DNA from: an uncultured Lachnospiraceae bacterium
Lineage (GTDB): Bacteria > Bacillota > Clostridia > Lachnospirales > Lachnospiraceae
Reading direction: 5' to 3'
NCBI GenBank assembly: GCA_910589385.1
Contig: CAJUTU010000005.1
Span: 90,881 to 154,880, forward strand
Length of the DNA: 64,000 nt
The notes beneath the pieces were generated by a model. That model saw only the letters and a program-made list of their open reading frames with translations, made no database searches and had not been told where the DNA came from. Of the stretch, positions 36,058-45,406 are shown in pieces. The number at the start of each line of letters is the position of its first letter. Positions within the stretch are counted from its first letter, which is position 1. Both the position numbers and the translations under genes were made by a program.

Positions 36058-37755
36058 ATGAAGAAAAGTATGGTCCGGGCCGCAAAGGGAGAGGTCCCGG
36101 CAGATTTAGTATTGAAAAACGGCAAGGTGCTGAATGTTTTCTCGGAGGAGATCCTGACCTGTGATGTGGCGGTCGCAGACGGGTGGATTGTCGGACTGGG
36201 AAGCTATGAAGGCGACAAAGAGATTGACTGTACAGGGAAGTACATCGCTCCGGGGCTGATCGATGCCCATGTGCACATCGAATCCTCTATGGTGTCGCCT
36301 CTGGAATTTACAAAGTATATCGTGAAAAAGGGAACCACCGGAATCGTGGCGGATCCTCATGAGATCGTGAATGTGAGCGGAAAGCGTGGGATGGATTATA
36401 TTCTGGACGCGTCGGAGCATGTGCCGGCAGATGTATACGTGATGGTTCCGTCATCAGTTCCGGCCACCAATATCGATACCAACGGCGCAGGGAAATTTCT
36501 GGCAGAAGACATGGCGGAATATAAATCCCATCCGAGAGTGCTGGGATTGGGCGAGATGATGCGCTTTGTGGATGTGCTGAATGAGGACAGGGAGACCATG
36601 GACAAGCTGGACGTGTTTTCAGATATGGTCATGGACGGACATGCTCCTGGGATCTCGTCAAAAGAGATCCAGGCATATCGGACGGCAGGGATCCAGGATG
36701 ACCATGAATGTTCCTCCGGCGAAGAGGCGCTGGAAAAGCTGCGTGCCGGATTCCACATTCTGGTACGTGAGGGCAGCGGGGCAAAGAACCTGGAAAGCAT
36801 ATTGGAGGGACTTCTGACAAGCGGAGTTTCTTTGGATCACTGTATGTTCTGCACGGATGATAAGCATCTGGAGGATATTGAAAAGGACGGGCATATCAAT
36901 TACTGCGTCCGCAAAGCGATCGCCCTTGGAGTACCGGAGATCAAAGCCTATAAAATGGCATCCTGCAACGCGGCACGGTTTTATGGAATCCGGCATGCAG
37001 GCGCGGTAGGAGCCGGATACCGGGCGGATCTTTTGATCCTGGATGATCTGAAAGAAGCAGAGCCTTCAATGGTCATCAAAAACGGAAATGTCGTGGATGA
37101 CGCATGGCTCTCATCCTTTGGCTATGAACTAAAAGACGAGTCGCTCCTTCACACAGTCAGGATCCGGGAACTGTCCGAAAAGGATCTTTTTCTGGAGAAA
37201 AAGGAAAAGAACCATGTGCTGGAGCTTGTGCCAAATGAATTATTGACTTTGCACAGAGAGGAAGAAGTGCCCGGGACAAATGGGGAATTCATTCCGGATC
37301 AGGAATATGGAAAGCTGGCAGTGGTGGAACGGCACGGTAAGAACGGAAAAGCAGGGGTGTGCCCGGTCAAAGGATATGGCATCCGTAACGGTGCGGTCGC
37401 AACGACTATTTCGCACGATTCTCATAATATCATAGCGGCAGGGGATAATGACAGGGATATCTTATGTGCGGTAAAAGAGCTGGAGCGGATCCAGGGCGGA
37501 TATGTGATCGCTTCAGACGGAAAGGTGGTCGATGCGCTGCCGCTCGCTATTTCCGGATTGATGAGTACCGGCAGGGCGGAAGAGGTGCAGAAAAAAACAG
37601 GGGAAATGGTACAAAAGGCACGGCAGATGGGCGTATCACAGGGAGTAGATCCATTTATTACACTTTCCTTTATGGCGCTGACGGTGATACCAAAGCTCCG
37701 GCTTACCGAATCTGGAATATTTGATGTGACAACGATGCAGTTTATCGGAGAGTGA
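36058..37755 (+). CDS. ade: Adenine deaminase
   Basis: This 565-residue amidohydrolase-family enzyme converts adenine to hypoxanthine and ammonia. The metal-binding HVHIE lies in GLIDAHVHIESSM, ADPHEIVNVSG follows, and the C-terminal domain contains HDSHNIIAAG and DPFITLSFMAL, all characteristic of Ade. The length is normal. An AGGAGG lies eight bases before ATG 36058. It would handle adenine freed by the nucleoside-cleaving enzymes encoded further downstream. The next gene overlaps its stop codon. Confidence 0.95.
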   Translation: MKKSMVRAAKGEVPADLVLKNGKVLNVFSEEILTCDVAVADGWIVGLGSYEGDKEIDCTGKYIAPGLIDAHVHIESSMVSPLEFTKYIVKKGTTGIVADPHEIVNVSGKRGMDYILDASEHVPADVYVMVPSSVPATNIDTNGAGKFLAEDMAEYKSHPRVLGLGEMMRFVDVLNEDRETMDKLDVFSDMVMDGHAPGISSKEIQAYRTAGIQDDHECSSGEEALEKLRAGFHILVREGSGAKNLESILEGLLTSGVSLDHCMFCTDDKHLEDIEKDGHINYCVRKAIALGVPEIKAYKMASCNAARFYGIRHAGAVGAGYRADLLILDDLKEAEPSMVIKNGNVVDDAWLSSFGYELKDESLLHTVRIRELSEKDLFLEKKEKNHVLELVPNELLTLHREEEVPGTNGEFIPDQEYGKLAVVERHGKNGKAGVCPVKGYGIRNGAVATTISHDSHNIIAAGDNDRDILCAVKELERIQGGYVIASDGKVVDALPLAISGLMSTGRAEEVQKKTGEMVQKARQMGVSQGVDPFITLSFMALTVIPKLRLTESGIFDVTTMQFIGE

Positions 37756-38378
37756 AAAAGGCTTCTTATCAAGTAAAGAAAGATATGACAGAGAAAAAAG
37801 AAAATAAAATCATCCGCTTTATAAAGAAGTATGCCGCTGGGCTGGCTGCTGGATGTGTCATCCTCCTTCTTTTGGCATATTTTGTCAATCTCATATTCGT
37901 GCAGAACAAAAGGACAGCCGTTTCCGTCCTGGTTCTGGAATTTATGGAGGATACCTCCGGGCTGGAGAGGCAGGTCAGGGAAGCGGCCGGCGCGGACGAG
38001 GACGAGAAGATAGAGATCCGTACCATTTCTTATGGAGTTCAAGCAAATAAGGCCGTTGCACTGACCTGGATCCGGGCAGAGGTGGTGGATGTGATCATCG
38101 GCGAAGAGGAGCAGATGCTGGAATTCGCGCAGGCCGGATATCTGAGGGAACTGAGTGAAACTAACGTCAGGCAGTCCAATGACTTTATGTGTGGACTGGC
38201 GGAATTTGACAGGGAAGGGAAGATCACTGCCACAGGCCCGGACAAATGTTTTGGAAAATATGCCGGGGAGATTCCGGGGATCGACTTTCAAAATCCTGTG
38301 ATCGGCCTGGCTGATAATGTTACGAATGGGGAAAACGCGGCAGAACTGCTTCATTATTTTGAAAAAAGCAATGAATAG
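37752..38378 (+). CDS. Membrane-anchored extracellular protein of unknown function
   Basis: The 208-residue frame begins at GTG 37752, overlapping the ade stop (GTGA); ATG 37785 is an alternative. One membrane segment (about residues 26-48) is followed by an extracellular part with VSVLVLEFMEDTSG and VVDVIIGEEEQMLEFAQAGYLREL. This looks like half of a substrate-binding-protein fold, but I cannot assign it. Translational coupling to ade suggests a link with purine use, for example as an accessory uptake or sensing protein. Confidence 0.7.
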   Translation: MKKASYQVKKDMTEKKENKIIRFIKKYAAGLAAGCVILLLLAYFVNLIFVQNKRTAVSVLVLEFMEDTSGLERQVREAAGADEDEKIEIRTISYGVQANKAVALTWIRAEVVDVIIGEEEQMLEFAQAGYLRELSETNVRQSNDFMCGLAEFDREGKITATGPDKCFGKYAGEIPGIDFQNPVIGLADNVTNGENAAELLHYFEKSNE

Positions 38379-38385
38379 AAGAAAA

Positions 38386-38415
38386 TTAGATAAAAAAGGA
38401 AAAAAGTTTATCTAA
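38386..38415 (+). promoter_or_regulatory. Inverted repeat, candidate LacI operator
   Basis: TTAGATAAA (38386-38394) is the exact inverse of TTTATCTAA (38407-38415) across 12 bases. It sits directly upstream of the -35 of the LacI gene. The TTTATC core recurs at 39644, 39654 and 39855, before the transporter operon. Confidence 0.5.
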
Positions 38416-38419
38416 AGGC

Positions 38420-38448
38420 TTGCAATCACTGGTCCTGACCGATAGAAT
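38420..38448 (+). promoter_or_regulatory. Probable promoter of the LacI-family gene
   Basis: TTGCAA at 38420-38425 and TAGAAT at 38443-38448 have 17-base spacing. The regulator's TTG start lies 32 bases downstream. Confidence 0.55.
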
Positions 38449-38479
38449 AGAAACACCAGAACAGGAACGGGGTGATTGA

Positions 38480-39508
38480 TTGAAGGCAACGATCAGAGAG
38501 ATTGCAGAGCGGGCCGGAGTATCCTCTGCAAGCGTTTCTTTGGTGCTGAACCATAAGGAATGCAGGATTTCGGAAGAAACGAGACAGAAAATATTTGATA
38601 CGGCTGGGGAACTGGGCTATGTCAGAAAAAAGGACAGGGCAAAGAGCAAAAGCCGGTACGGCGGGCGGCTGGTCGCGCTGATCTATCCCCGGCTGTGCAA
38701 CGAACTGGTCGAAGAATGCATGCAGGGAATCGATGATTATGCGGCATTGTATGGCTATCATGTATTTCAGCTTTACTGCTCGGAGACTACCAAGAAGTGC
38801 ATCGAACAGATAGAACTGGCCGTATTTCTCGGTGCGGATGGACTGATATTGGTTCCGCCCAATGATATGAATACGGGAGAAAATAACGTTCTGCTTGGAG
38901 ATGCGCTGAAGCATTCCAAAGTTCCGTACATTTTACTGGATAAGGCGGTCTATAAAGTATTCTGCGACTTTATCACGGCGGACAATAAGCTGGGAGCCAA
39001 CATGGCAATGGATCATCTGCTGGAATTCGGACACAAGAGGATCGGGATACTGGCTGGAAGAAAAGAAGTCTATAATACGAGAAAAAGGGTAGAAGGGTAT
39101 AAAGAGAGCCTGGCCTTGCATGGCCTTGAGTATGACGAGTCTCTGGTGTGTTATGGTGAGCATTCCCGGCAGGCGGGATATGAAGGGGCTGGATATATGG
39201 TTTCAAAAGGTGTGACCGCAGTTGTTTCCTGCAATGGGGAGATTTCACTGGGGGTATATGAATATGCCAGGGAAAACGGGAAGATCATCGGTGAGGATAT
39301 TTCCATTGTAAGCTTCGGTAATCTGCGTGAGTCCGGATGGATGAGCCCTACATTGACCAGTGTGATCCAGCCGGGTGAGCAGATGGGGCGCAAAGCGATG
39401 GAGACTCTGATCAGCCGGATCAGGCATGAGGAGATCGGAGGGGTACACACAAACTATTTTACGCCTACACTATGGCGTGGTGAATCTGTAAAAAAAATAG
39501 CGAGATAA
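38480..39508 (+). CDS. LacI-family transcriptional regulator
   Basis: The 342-residue protein has an N-terminal LacI helix-turn-helix (ATIREIAERAGVSSASVSLVLN, residues 3-24) with the hinge helix region. A periplasmic-binding-like effector domain contains LVALIYPRLCNELVEECMQGI and GHKRIGILAG. The start is TTG 38480, behind GGGGTGAT; an ATG in this position is absent. It precedes the sugar-type ABC importer and most likely represses it, with the imported glycoside or a breakdown product as effector. TTTATC half-sites near both promoters suggest autoregulation as well. Confidence 0.92.
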   Translation: MKATIREIAERAGVSSASVSLVLNHKECRISEETRQKIFDTAGELGYVRKKDRAKSKSRYGGRLVALIYPRLCNELVEECMQGIDDYAALYGYHVFQLYCSETTKKCIEQIELAVFLGADGLILVPPNDMNTGENNVLLGDALKHSKVPYILLDKAVYKVFCDFITADNKLGANMAMDHLLEFGHKRIGILAGRKEVYNTRKRVEGYKESLALHGLEYDESLVCYGEHSRQAGYEGAGYMVSKGVTAVVSCNGEISLGVYEYARENGKIIGEDISIVSFGNLRESGWMSPTLTSVIQPGEQMGRKAMETLISRIRHEEIGGVHTNYFTPTLWRGESVKKIAR

Positions 39509-39558
39509 GCAAAGAAAATAGATGCAATAGATAATCAAAAGAAAGAAAAAACGACAAG

Positions 39559-39614
39559 AAAAGCGTATTATTTCTAAATTTTGTGAGAAATATAGAAATA
39601 AATACGCTTTTTTT
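39559..39614 (+). terminator. Intrinsic terminator after the LacI-family gene
   Basis: AAAAGCGTATTATTTCTA at 39559-39576 pairs with TAGAAATAAATACGCTTTT, with one bulge, followed by a T7 run ending at 39614. It isolates the regulator from the transporter operon. Confidence 0.85.
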
Positions 39615-39639
39615 GTGCATAATTTACAAAAACATAAAG

Positions 39640-39662
39640 TTTATCAAAGTTTATCATTTTGA
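39640..39662 (+). promoter_or_regulatory. Tandem TTTATC half-sites
   Basis: Two direct copies of AAAGTTTATCA stand ten bases apart, about 230 bases before the substrate-binding protein gene. They share TTTATC with the inverted repeat upstream of the LacI gene. Confidence 0.4.
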
Positions 39663-39775
39663 AAAAAGGAAAAATGATTGGGTTTATTGATAAATAGTCA
39701 GATAATTTATGTTTATATATTGAAAAAGTAGAAAAAGTGACATATTAATATCAAAAATAGTAAGTAAAAATCAGA

Positions 39776-39804
39776 TTGACAAACAGAATGAAGTAAGATA
39801 TAGT
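39776..39804 (+). promoter_or_regulatory. Promoter of the ABC transporter / glycohydrolase operon
   Basis: TTGACA at 39776-39781 is 17 bases from TATAGT at 39799-39804. The operator-like repeat at 39826 follows within the expected leader. Confidence 0.75.
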
Positions 39805-39825
39805 TTGATTAACAAAAACAAAATT

Positions 39826-39866
39826 GGTAAATAAATCAAAAATATTTACCAAAATTTATCAAAGAA
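39826..39866 (+). promoter_or_regulatory. Operator-like inverted repeat and TTTATC site in the operon leader
   Basis: GGTAAATA (39826-39833) and TATTTACC (39843-39850) form an eight-base inverted repeat. It is followed immediately by AAAATTTATCAAAG. The location just after the promoter suits repression by the LacI-family protein. Confidence 0.5.
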
Positions 39867-39881
39867 AGAAGGAGAAAAAGT

Positions 39882-41342
39882 ATGAAAAAGAAAGTCTTAT
39901 CAGCTTTATTGTGTGTTGCTATGTTTGCGACGGCCCTGCCCGGATGTGCAATATCAACAACGAAAGAGTCCGACGATGGAAGCGTAGAAAGTACGGAAGA
40001 TACGGACAGCGCGGAAGACACGGATACGGAGGATGCTGCAGAGGATGTTGTGGTCATGAAGGATGAAGATCTGAAAGGCAGAGAAGAGATCACGCTGTGG
40101 TTCTGGGGAGCGGAGCCTTATGCGCAGGAAGCATTTAAAGAAATTCTGGTAGATAAATATAATGCTTCCCAGGATGACTACCAGCTCGTAGTAGAATTTC
40201 GTCCGTCCGTAGACGCGGATATCAAGACCGCCCTGGCTGCGAACCAGGGGCCGGATATCATTTATGGCTCAGGGCCGTCCTTTGTAATGCCGCTGGTAGA
40301 CGCGGAGAAGCTGGAGAATCTGGACAGCTATTCGGAACAATATGGATGGAAGGACAAGATCCTGGAGCCATATTATGAATCCGGTACAGTGCATGGTAAT
40401 CTTTACAGCCTTGTGAACGGTGTCAGCACAATGGGCGTGTTTTATAACAAGAAAGTGCTGGAGGACAACGGCTGGGAGATTCCGGCTACGATCGAAGAGA
40501 TGGAAGCGATCATGGACGAGGCAATGGAAAAGGGGTTGTACGCCTCTGTTACAGGAAATAAAGGCTGGCAGCCGGTCAATGAAAATTATGGATCCCTCTT
40601 CCTGACCCACATCGCGACTCCGCAGACGATGTATAAGGTCCTGACCGGAGAAGAGAGCTGGGTGAATGACGATGTGAAAGCAGCGATCGAAAAGTCCAAA
40701 GAATGGTGGGACAAGGGATATCTTGCAGGAGAAGATTATGTAAACTTGAACTTCAGTGAAGCCCTGCAGCTCTTATCAGATGAAAAGGCTCCGTTCTTTG
40801 TAGGGCCATCCATCGCATTCCAGTGGGCAGCTTCTTTCTTTACCGGTGATAAGGAAGAAAACATTGCATTTATCCCATTCCCGGCTACGGAACAGGTGCC
40901 GGAACCGACCTATACACTGGGCGGAGCTTGTACGTTATCGATCAATGCAAATGCGGAAGATTCCCATAAAGAAGAAGGTGCAAAGATCATCGATATGATG
41001 ATGAACGCGGAGTTTATGCAGGAAATGACAGCGGCATGGCCGGGATACTGGGGAACTCCTCTGAAAGACCTGTCGAGTGTAGATTCCAGTGGCATGAATT
41101 ATCTGTCCGCAGAATTTGTAAAGGTAGTAAGCGATATTTCAGATGCGGTTAATAAAGGTAATTTTGGATACTATGATAATACCTTCTTCCCGTCTGCAAC
41201 ACAGACAAGGATCGTAAATATTGATGAGGTATGGTATGGGACATCAACAGTTGATGAGTATGTACAGTCTCTGGAGGATGAATTCCGGACAGAGTTCGAT
41301 AATGGTATGGTACCGCCGACACCAAAGCCGAATATGGATTAA
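39882..41342 (+). CDS. Sugar-type ABC transporter substrate-binding lipoprotein
   Basis: This 486-residue extracellular lipoprotein has the signal peptide MKKKVLSALLCVAMFATA and lipobox LPGC, with acylated Cys at about residue 22. An acidic linker follows, then a family 1 solute-binding fold (EEITLWFWGAEPYAQEAFKEIL, NQGPDIIYGSG, YNKKVLEDNGWEIPATIEEME). This class binds oligosaccharides or glycosides. The ligand cannot be read from sequence, but the enzymes downstream point to a ribosylated or deoxyribosylated compound. Expression is probably highest here, because a hairpin follows before the permease genes. Confidence 0.92.
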   Translation: MKKKVLSALLCVAMFATALPGCAISTTKESDDGSVESTEDTDSAEDTDTEDAAEDVVVMKDEDLKGREEITLWFWGAEPYAQEAFKEILVDKYNASQDDYQLVVEFRPSVDADIKTALAANQGPDIIYGSGPSFVMPLVDAEKLENLDSYSEQYGWKDKILEPYYESGTVHGNLYSLVNGVSTMGVFYNKKVLEDNGWEIPATIEEMEAIMDEAMEKGLYASVTGNKGWQPVNENYGSLFLTHIATPQTMYKVLTGEESWVNDDVKAAIEKSKEWWDKGYLAGEDYVNLNFSEALQLLSDEKAPFFVGPSIAFQWAASFFTGDKEENIAFIPFPATEQVPEPTYTLGGACTLSINANAEDSHKEEGAKIIDMMMNAEFMQEMTAAWPGYWGTPLKDLSSVDSSGMNYLSAEFVKVVSDISDAVNKGNFGYYDNTFFPSATQTRIVNIDEVWYGTSTVDEYVQSLEDEFRTEFDNGMVPPTPKPNMD

Positions 41343-41410
41343 TGTGAATTATATCAGGCGATACCAAACGAAATATAAGCTGTCTTAAGGACCCATGAAT
41401 AAGTAATGAA

Positions 41411-41455
41411 GCGGGCTGGAATGAATCAGAGAAGGGACTTCCGGCCCGTTGTTTC
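41411..41455 (+). terminator. Attenuator-like hairpin between binding protein and permease genes
   Basis: GGGCTGGAA (41413-41421) pairs with TTCCGGCCC (41439-41447), followed by GTTGTTT. A partial terminator here is common in ABC operons and would lower permease expression. Confidence 0.55.
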
Positions 41456-41472
41456 ATACTAGGAGAAAAAAG

Positions 41473-42342
41473 ATGAAGAAAAGAAAAATCAACTGGAACT
41501 ATTTCCTGATCGCCCCATCACTGCTGATAAGCATAAGTATTATTTTGATCCCAGGCGTGATGACGTTTGCGTATTCCTTTACGGACTGGAATGGTTTATC
41601 ACCGAAAATCAATTTTATCGGTTTGAAAAATTTTATCGAATTATTTCATGAGAAGGTTTTCTTCAAGGCGATCCAGAATAATCTGATCTGGACATTGCTG
41701 TTTTTAACGATTCCTGTATGTATCGGTATGCTGGCGGCGATGCTGCTGCTTTCCATAAAAAAGACAAGAAGCATTTACCAGGTGGCATTCCTGATCCCGT
41801 ATGTTCTGGCGCCGTCTGTCAATGCCATGCTCTGGCTGAATGTAGTGTTCAGCCCGGTATCCGGAGTGATTTCTGTATTACGGAATATGGGATTTGATAT
41901 CAGTTCCCCACTGGCAAATATGAAAACAGCGATCTACGGCTGCGCGGCAGTAGATATATGGCATTACTGGAGTTATCTGACCGTTATTTATCTGGCGGCG
42001 CTGCGGCAGGTGCCGACTGACCAGGTGGAAGCGGCCAGGCTGGACGGATGCAATGGCTGGCAGTTGTTCCGCTATATCTATCTGCCCAATATCATGTCTA
42101 CGGTAAGCCTGATGTTCGTCATGATCACGATCGGTTCCTTCCTGGCTTTCGATTATATCAAGCTGATGACAGGCGGAGGACCGGCACATGCGACGGAGGT
42201 GCTTGGGACTTATGCTTATTCTTACGCATTTGATTCCATGAAGGTAGGAAAAGCAGCGGCGGTAGGATTATTTATCAGCTTCTTTGGGTTGATCGCATCT
42301 GCCGTATACACAAGAATGAGCAAAAATGAAGAGATGAGGTAG
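41473..42342 (+). CDS. ABC sugar permease, MalF/UgpA-like
   Basis: This 289-residue inner component has six membrane segments. The EAA loop is visible as DQVEAARLDGCNGWQLFRYIYLPNI, the ATPase contact site. I start at ATG 41473, behind AGGAG; the frame extends 24 bases further to a TTG without support. It is paired with the following permease. No ATP-binding subunit is encoded in the operon, so a shared MsmX-type ATPase from elsewhere is expected. Confidence 0.93.
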   Translation: MKKRKINWNYFLIAPSLLISISIILIPGVMTFAYSFTDWNGLSPKINFIGLKNFIELFHEKVFFKAIQNNLIWTLLFLTIPVCIGMLAAMLLLSIKKTRSIYQVAFLIPYVLAPSVNAMLWLNVVFSPVSGVISVLRNMGFDISSPLANMKTAIYGCAAVDIWHYWSYLTVIYLAALRQVPTDQVEAARLDGCNGWQLFRYIYLPNIMSTVSLMFVMITIGSFLAFDYIKLMTGGGPAHATEVLGTYAYSYAFDSMKVGKAAAVGLFISFFGLIASAVYTRMSKNEEMR

Positions 42343-42357
42343 AAGGAGGGAAATCTT

Positions 42358-43200
42358 ATGGGAGTTACATCAAAGAAGAAACAGTTTGGTATCAATTTTG
42401 TGATCCATCTGGTATTGATCCTGCTTGTGATCATCTGTCTGGCGCCCATCGCGCTCGTGCTGATCAACAGTTTTAAGACCAATACGGAGATCGTCAGCAA
42501 CCCTCTTTCCTGGCCTTTTGTCCTGCATCTGGAAAATTATATCCAGGCGTGGAAGACAGGGAACTTTTCCGTGGGATTTATCAACAGTGTGAAGCTGACC
42601 GGCTGTACGGTGATCATCGTACTGATCACGACCAGTCTGGCAGGTTATGTGCTGTCAGGCAAACGGATCAAGGGGAGCGGTGTGATCCTGATGTATTTTA
42701 TGATGGCAATGACCGTGCCGATCCAGTTGTTTCTGTTCCCACTGTATTATGCATATGCAAAATTGAACCTGATCGGTAATATCCTGGCGACCAGCTTTAT
42801 CCTGGCAGCACTGTATATGCCTCTTTCCGTATTTTTGATGCGGACCTTTTTCCTGAATGTACCGAAAGAGCTGGAAGAATCCGCAAGGATCGACGGCGCG
42901 GGAACGTGGCAGGTGATCTGGCATATCATGCGGCCGGTGGTTTCCCCCGGACTGATCACGGTAGCGATCCTGATCGGGCTGCAGTCGTGGAATGAGTACC
43001 TGATCTCCTCTACATTTTTGCAGGGAGCCAAGAACTTTACGGCAACGCTGGGATTCCTGGCCATGAACGGTTCCTATGGTTCAGAAATGGGAGTCATGAT
43101 GGCAGCGGCATCTACCTTGATCGGGCCGATCATCGTATTCTTCCTGTGTACCCAGAGATACTTTGTAGACGGTATGGTCAGCGGGGCTGTCAAGGGATGA
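42358..43200 (+). CDS. ABC sugar permease, MalG/UgpE-like
   Basis: This 280-residue permease has six membrane segments. Its EAA motif is ELEESARIDGAGTWQVIWHIMRPVV. It begins 15 bases after the first permease, with GGAGGG before ATG, and ends typically (YFVDGMVSGAVKG). Together with its partner it forms the channel of the importer. Confidence 0.93.
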   Translation: MGVTSKKKQFGINFVIHLVLILLVIICLAPIALVLINSFKTNTEIVSNPLSWPFVLHLENYIQAWKTGNFSVGFINSVKLTGCTVIIVLITTSLAGYVLSGKRIKGSGVILMYFMMAMTVPIQLFLFPLYYAYAKLNLIGNILATSFILAALYMPLSVFLMRTFFLNVPKELEESARIDGAGTWQVIWHIMRPVVSPGLITVAILIGLQSWNEYLISSTFLQGAKNFTATLGFLAMNGSYGSEMGVMMAAASTLIGPIIVFFLCTQRYFVDGMVSGAVKG

Positions 43201-43284
43201 TGAAATCTATAAATTTTATGGACTGTTCAAGACCGGCAGCCGTGTCTGTGAAGGGATTGGGCAAATACGAACTTGGAGGATGAT

Positions 43285-45402
43285 ATGAGTATTAAGAACT
43301 ATCAGAATGCGATCTATGCCGGGGTACTGGGAAAGATCATCGGTGTTTATCTGGGCAGGCCCGTGGAGGGATGGACATTTGAGAAGATCCGGGACCGTTT
43401 CGGGGAGGTGTACTATTATAAAGGACATTTTACAGGGGCGCCGTTAATCGTACCGGACGATGATATCTCCGGAACCTTCGCGTTCTTCCGGGCGCTGGAG
43501 GACAATGGCTACAGCGCCGGACTGACAGCGGAGGATATCGGAAACGCCTGGCTGAACTATATTGTGGAAAACGAGACGATCCTGTGGTGGGGCGGCCTGT
43601 GCAGAAGCACGGAGCATACCGCGTATATCCGGCTGAAAAACGGGATCAAGGCTCCCATGAGCGGGAGCGAGGCATTGAACGGGAAAAGCATGTCAGAGCA
43701 GATCGGTTCCGAAATCTTTATCGATACATGGGCGCTTGTCAATCCGGGTAATCCGCAGCGTGCGGCAGATATGGCAAGGAAGGCTGCCAGCGTGAGCCAT
43801 GACGGGCTGGCGGTGGATGCGGCGGTATATCTGGCGGTGATGGAAGCCATGGCATTTGATGAGAAGGATATCAATACCCTTCTGGATAAAGGTATGGAGT
43901 ATATCGACAATCCATTTTTTGAAAATCTGGTAACAGAGCTGCGCAGACGCTGTAAGGCAGCAGAGGACTGGCACGAGGTCCGGGACTGGATCGCACAGGA
44001 ACACGGATACGACAAATATCCAGGAAACTGCCCGATGGTCACGAACCACCTGACGTTATTGATGGCGTGGATCATGGGCGGTGATGATTTCAACAAGGCC
44101 TGTATGATCGCATGTTCGGCAGGCTGGGATACGGACTGTAATTCCGGAAATGTGGGATGCTTAAACGGGATCCGGCTTGGTCTGGAGGGCTTCTCGAAAG
44201 GGGCAGATCTGAGAAAGCCTGTGGCGGACCGCCTGTATGTGGTCACCAGTGACGGCGGTGAGACGATTTCCGACGCGGTCATCGAGACGCGGAAGATCGT
44301 AAAGGCAGCCGCAAGATTAAACGGAGAAGAAGTTGTGATCCCGAAGGAACGGTATGCCTTTGAATATCCGGGCAGCGTACAGGGCGTCATTCCATTTGAT
44401 GAGGATCAAGAGGAACAGGTGCTGACACGGATCGAAAACGCTTATGAATCCACGGGAGAATATGGATGTAAAATTTCCTATGAAGGGCTGGGCGCAGGGG
44501 TGCATGCAAGCTGCTGCGTGGATACCTTTATTGATCTAAAGCCAAAGGGAAAAGAAGGGACCAGCTATTTTGATGTGCTTTGCTCGCCGACCCTATACAG
44601 CGGGCAGGAGATCACGGCATGTGTGACGGCAATGGAGGAAGTGAATCCGGATTTTCGGTTTTTCATTCAGTATTTTGATGAAAATGACCGGCTTGCGATC
44701 CTGTACGCGGACGCTGTGAAGCTGGAAAAAGGACGTAATACCATCCAATGGACGGTGCCGGATACCAGGGGACATGCCATTTACAGACTTGGGATCACAC
44801 TGCAAAGCGACATCAGGGAGGACGGAAGCATCATCCTGAATACGCTGGACTGGACCAACGCGCCGGTCAGATATGAGATGGGACGTTCCATGGAAATGAC
44901 TCCGACATTGACGCCCTGGACTACGACTACGGCATGGTTAAAGACCTTTGTTTCGTCTGCGGATCATTTTAATCCGGATTATACCGTGACCTTTTCCATC
45001 TGTCATGAACGGGAGAACGGGGTCGTGACGACAGGAAGCAGTGCGTGGGATGATTATACTGTTTCTTCCGTCATCACATTTTCCCAGCAGGACGCGGCGG
45101 GGCTTGTGGCGCGGGCGAAAGGGCACAGACAATATTATGGGGCGGTGCTGACCAAGGGCTGTGTACAGATCTACAAACAAAAAAACGAACGGCGGCTGAT
45201 CCTGGCAAAGGAATCCTTCCCTTATCAGATCGATGAGACCCATAAGCTGGCATTCCGGGTAAAGAAAGAAGCGCTGGAGCTGTATGTGGATGATCAGCCG
45301 GTGCTGTCCGCCAAAGATTCGGAATACGGCCGCGGACAGGCTGGATTTGTGGTAGATTCGGGTGCGGTCCTGGGAGATAAATTTACGGTAGAAAGAGCGT
45401 AG
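43285..45402 (+). CDS. ADP-ribosylglycohydrolase-family protein with C-terminal beta domains (copy 1)
   Basis: The protein has 705 residues from ATG 43285, behind GGAGGA. Residues 1-350 are a DraG/ARH-like domain. The metal-binding acidic motifs are present: VPDDDISGTFAFFRALED near residue 50, and WDTDCNSGNVGCLNGI near residue 280. The family cleaves N-glycosidic bonds at ribose. The remaining half looks like one or two beta-sandwich modules (about 370-700), with repeated short strands and SAWDDYTVSSVITF. No signal peptide is seen, so it acts in the cytoplasm on imported substrate. It is a tandem paralogue of the next gene. Confidence 0.85.
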   Translation: MSIKNYQNAIYAGVLGKIIGVYLGRPVEGWTFEKIRDRFGEVYYYKGHFTGAPLIVPDDDISGTFAFFRALEDNGYSAGLTAEDIGNAWLNYIVENETILWWGGLCRSTEHTAYIRLKNGIKAPMSGSEALNGKSMSEQIGSEIFIDTWALVNPGNPQRAADMARKAASVSHDGLAVDAAVYLAVMEAMAFDEKDINTLLDKGMEYIDNPFFENLVTELRRRCKAAEDWHEVRDWIAQEHGYDKYPGNCPMVTNHLTLLMAWIMGGDDFNKACMIACSAGWDTDCNSGNVGCLNGIRLGLEGFSKGADLRKPVADRLYVVTSDGGETISDAVIETRKIVKAAARLNGEEVVIPKERYAFEYPGSVQGVIPFDEDQEEQVLTRIENAYESTGEYGCKISYEGLGAGVHASCCVDTFIDLKPKGKEGTSYFDVLCSPTLYSGQEITACVTAMEEVNPDFRFFIQYFDENDRLAILYADAVKLEKGRNTIQWTVPDTRGHAIYRLGITLQSDIREDGSIILNTLDWTNAPVRYEMGRSMEMTPTLTPWTTTTAWLKTFVSSADHFNPDYTVTFSICHERENGVVTTGSSAWDDYTVSSVITFSQQDAAGLVARAKGHRQYYGAVLTKGCVQIYKQKNERRLILAKESFPYQIDETHKLAFRVKKEALELYVDDQPVLSAKDSEYGRGQAGFVVDSGAVLGDKFTVERA

Positions 45403-45406
45403 GGAT

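Noticed and set aside
43557..44390. Minus-strand frame of 277 codons inside ADP-ribosylglycohydrolase copy 1
   Set aside because: It is a shadow of a high-G+C coding region. The + strand protein is clearly conserved and is paralogous to its neighbour.
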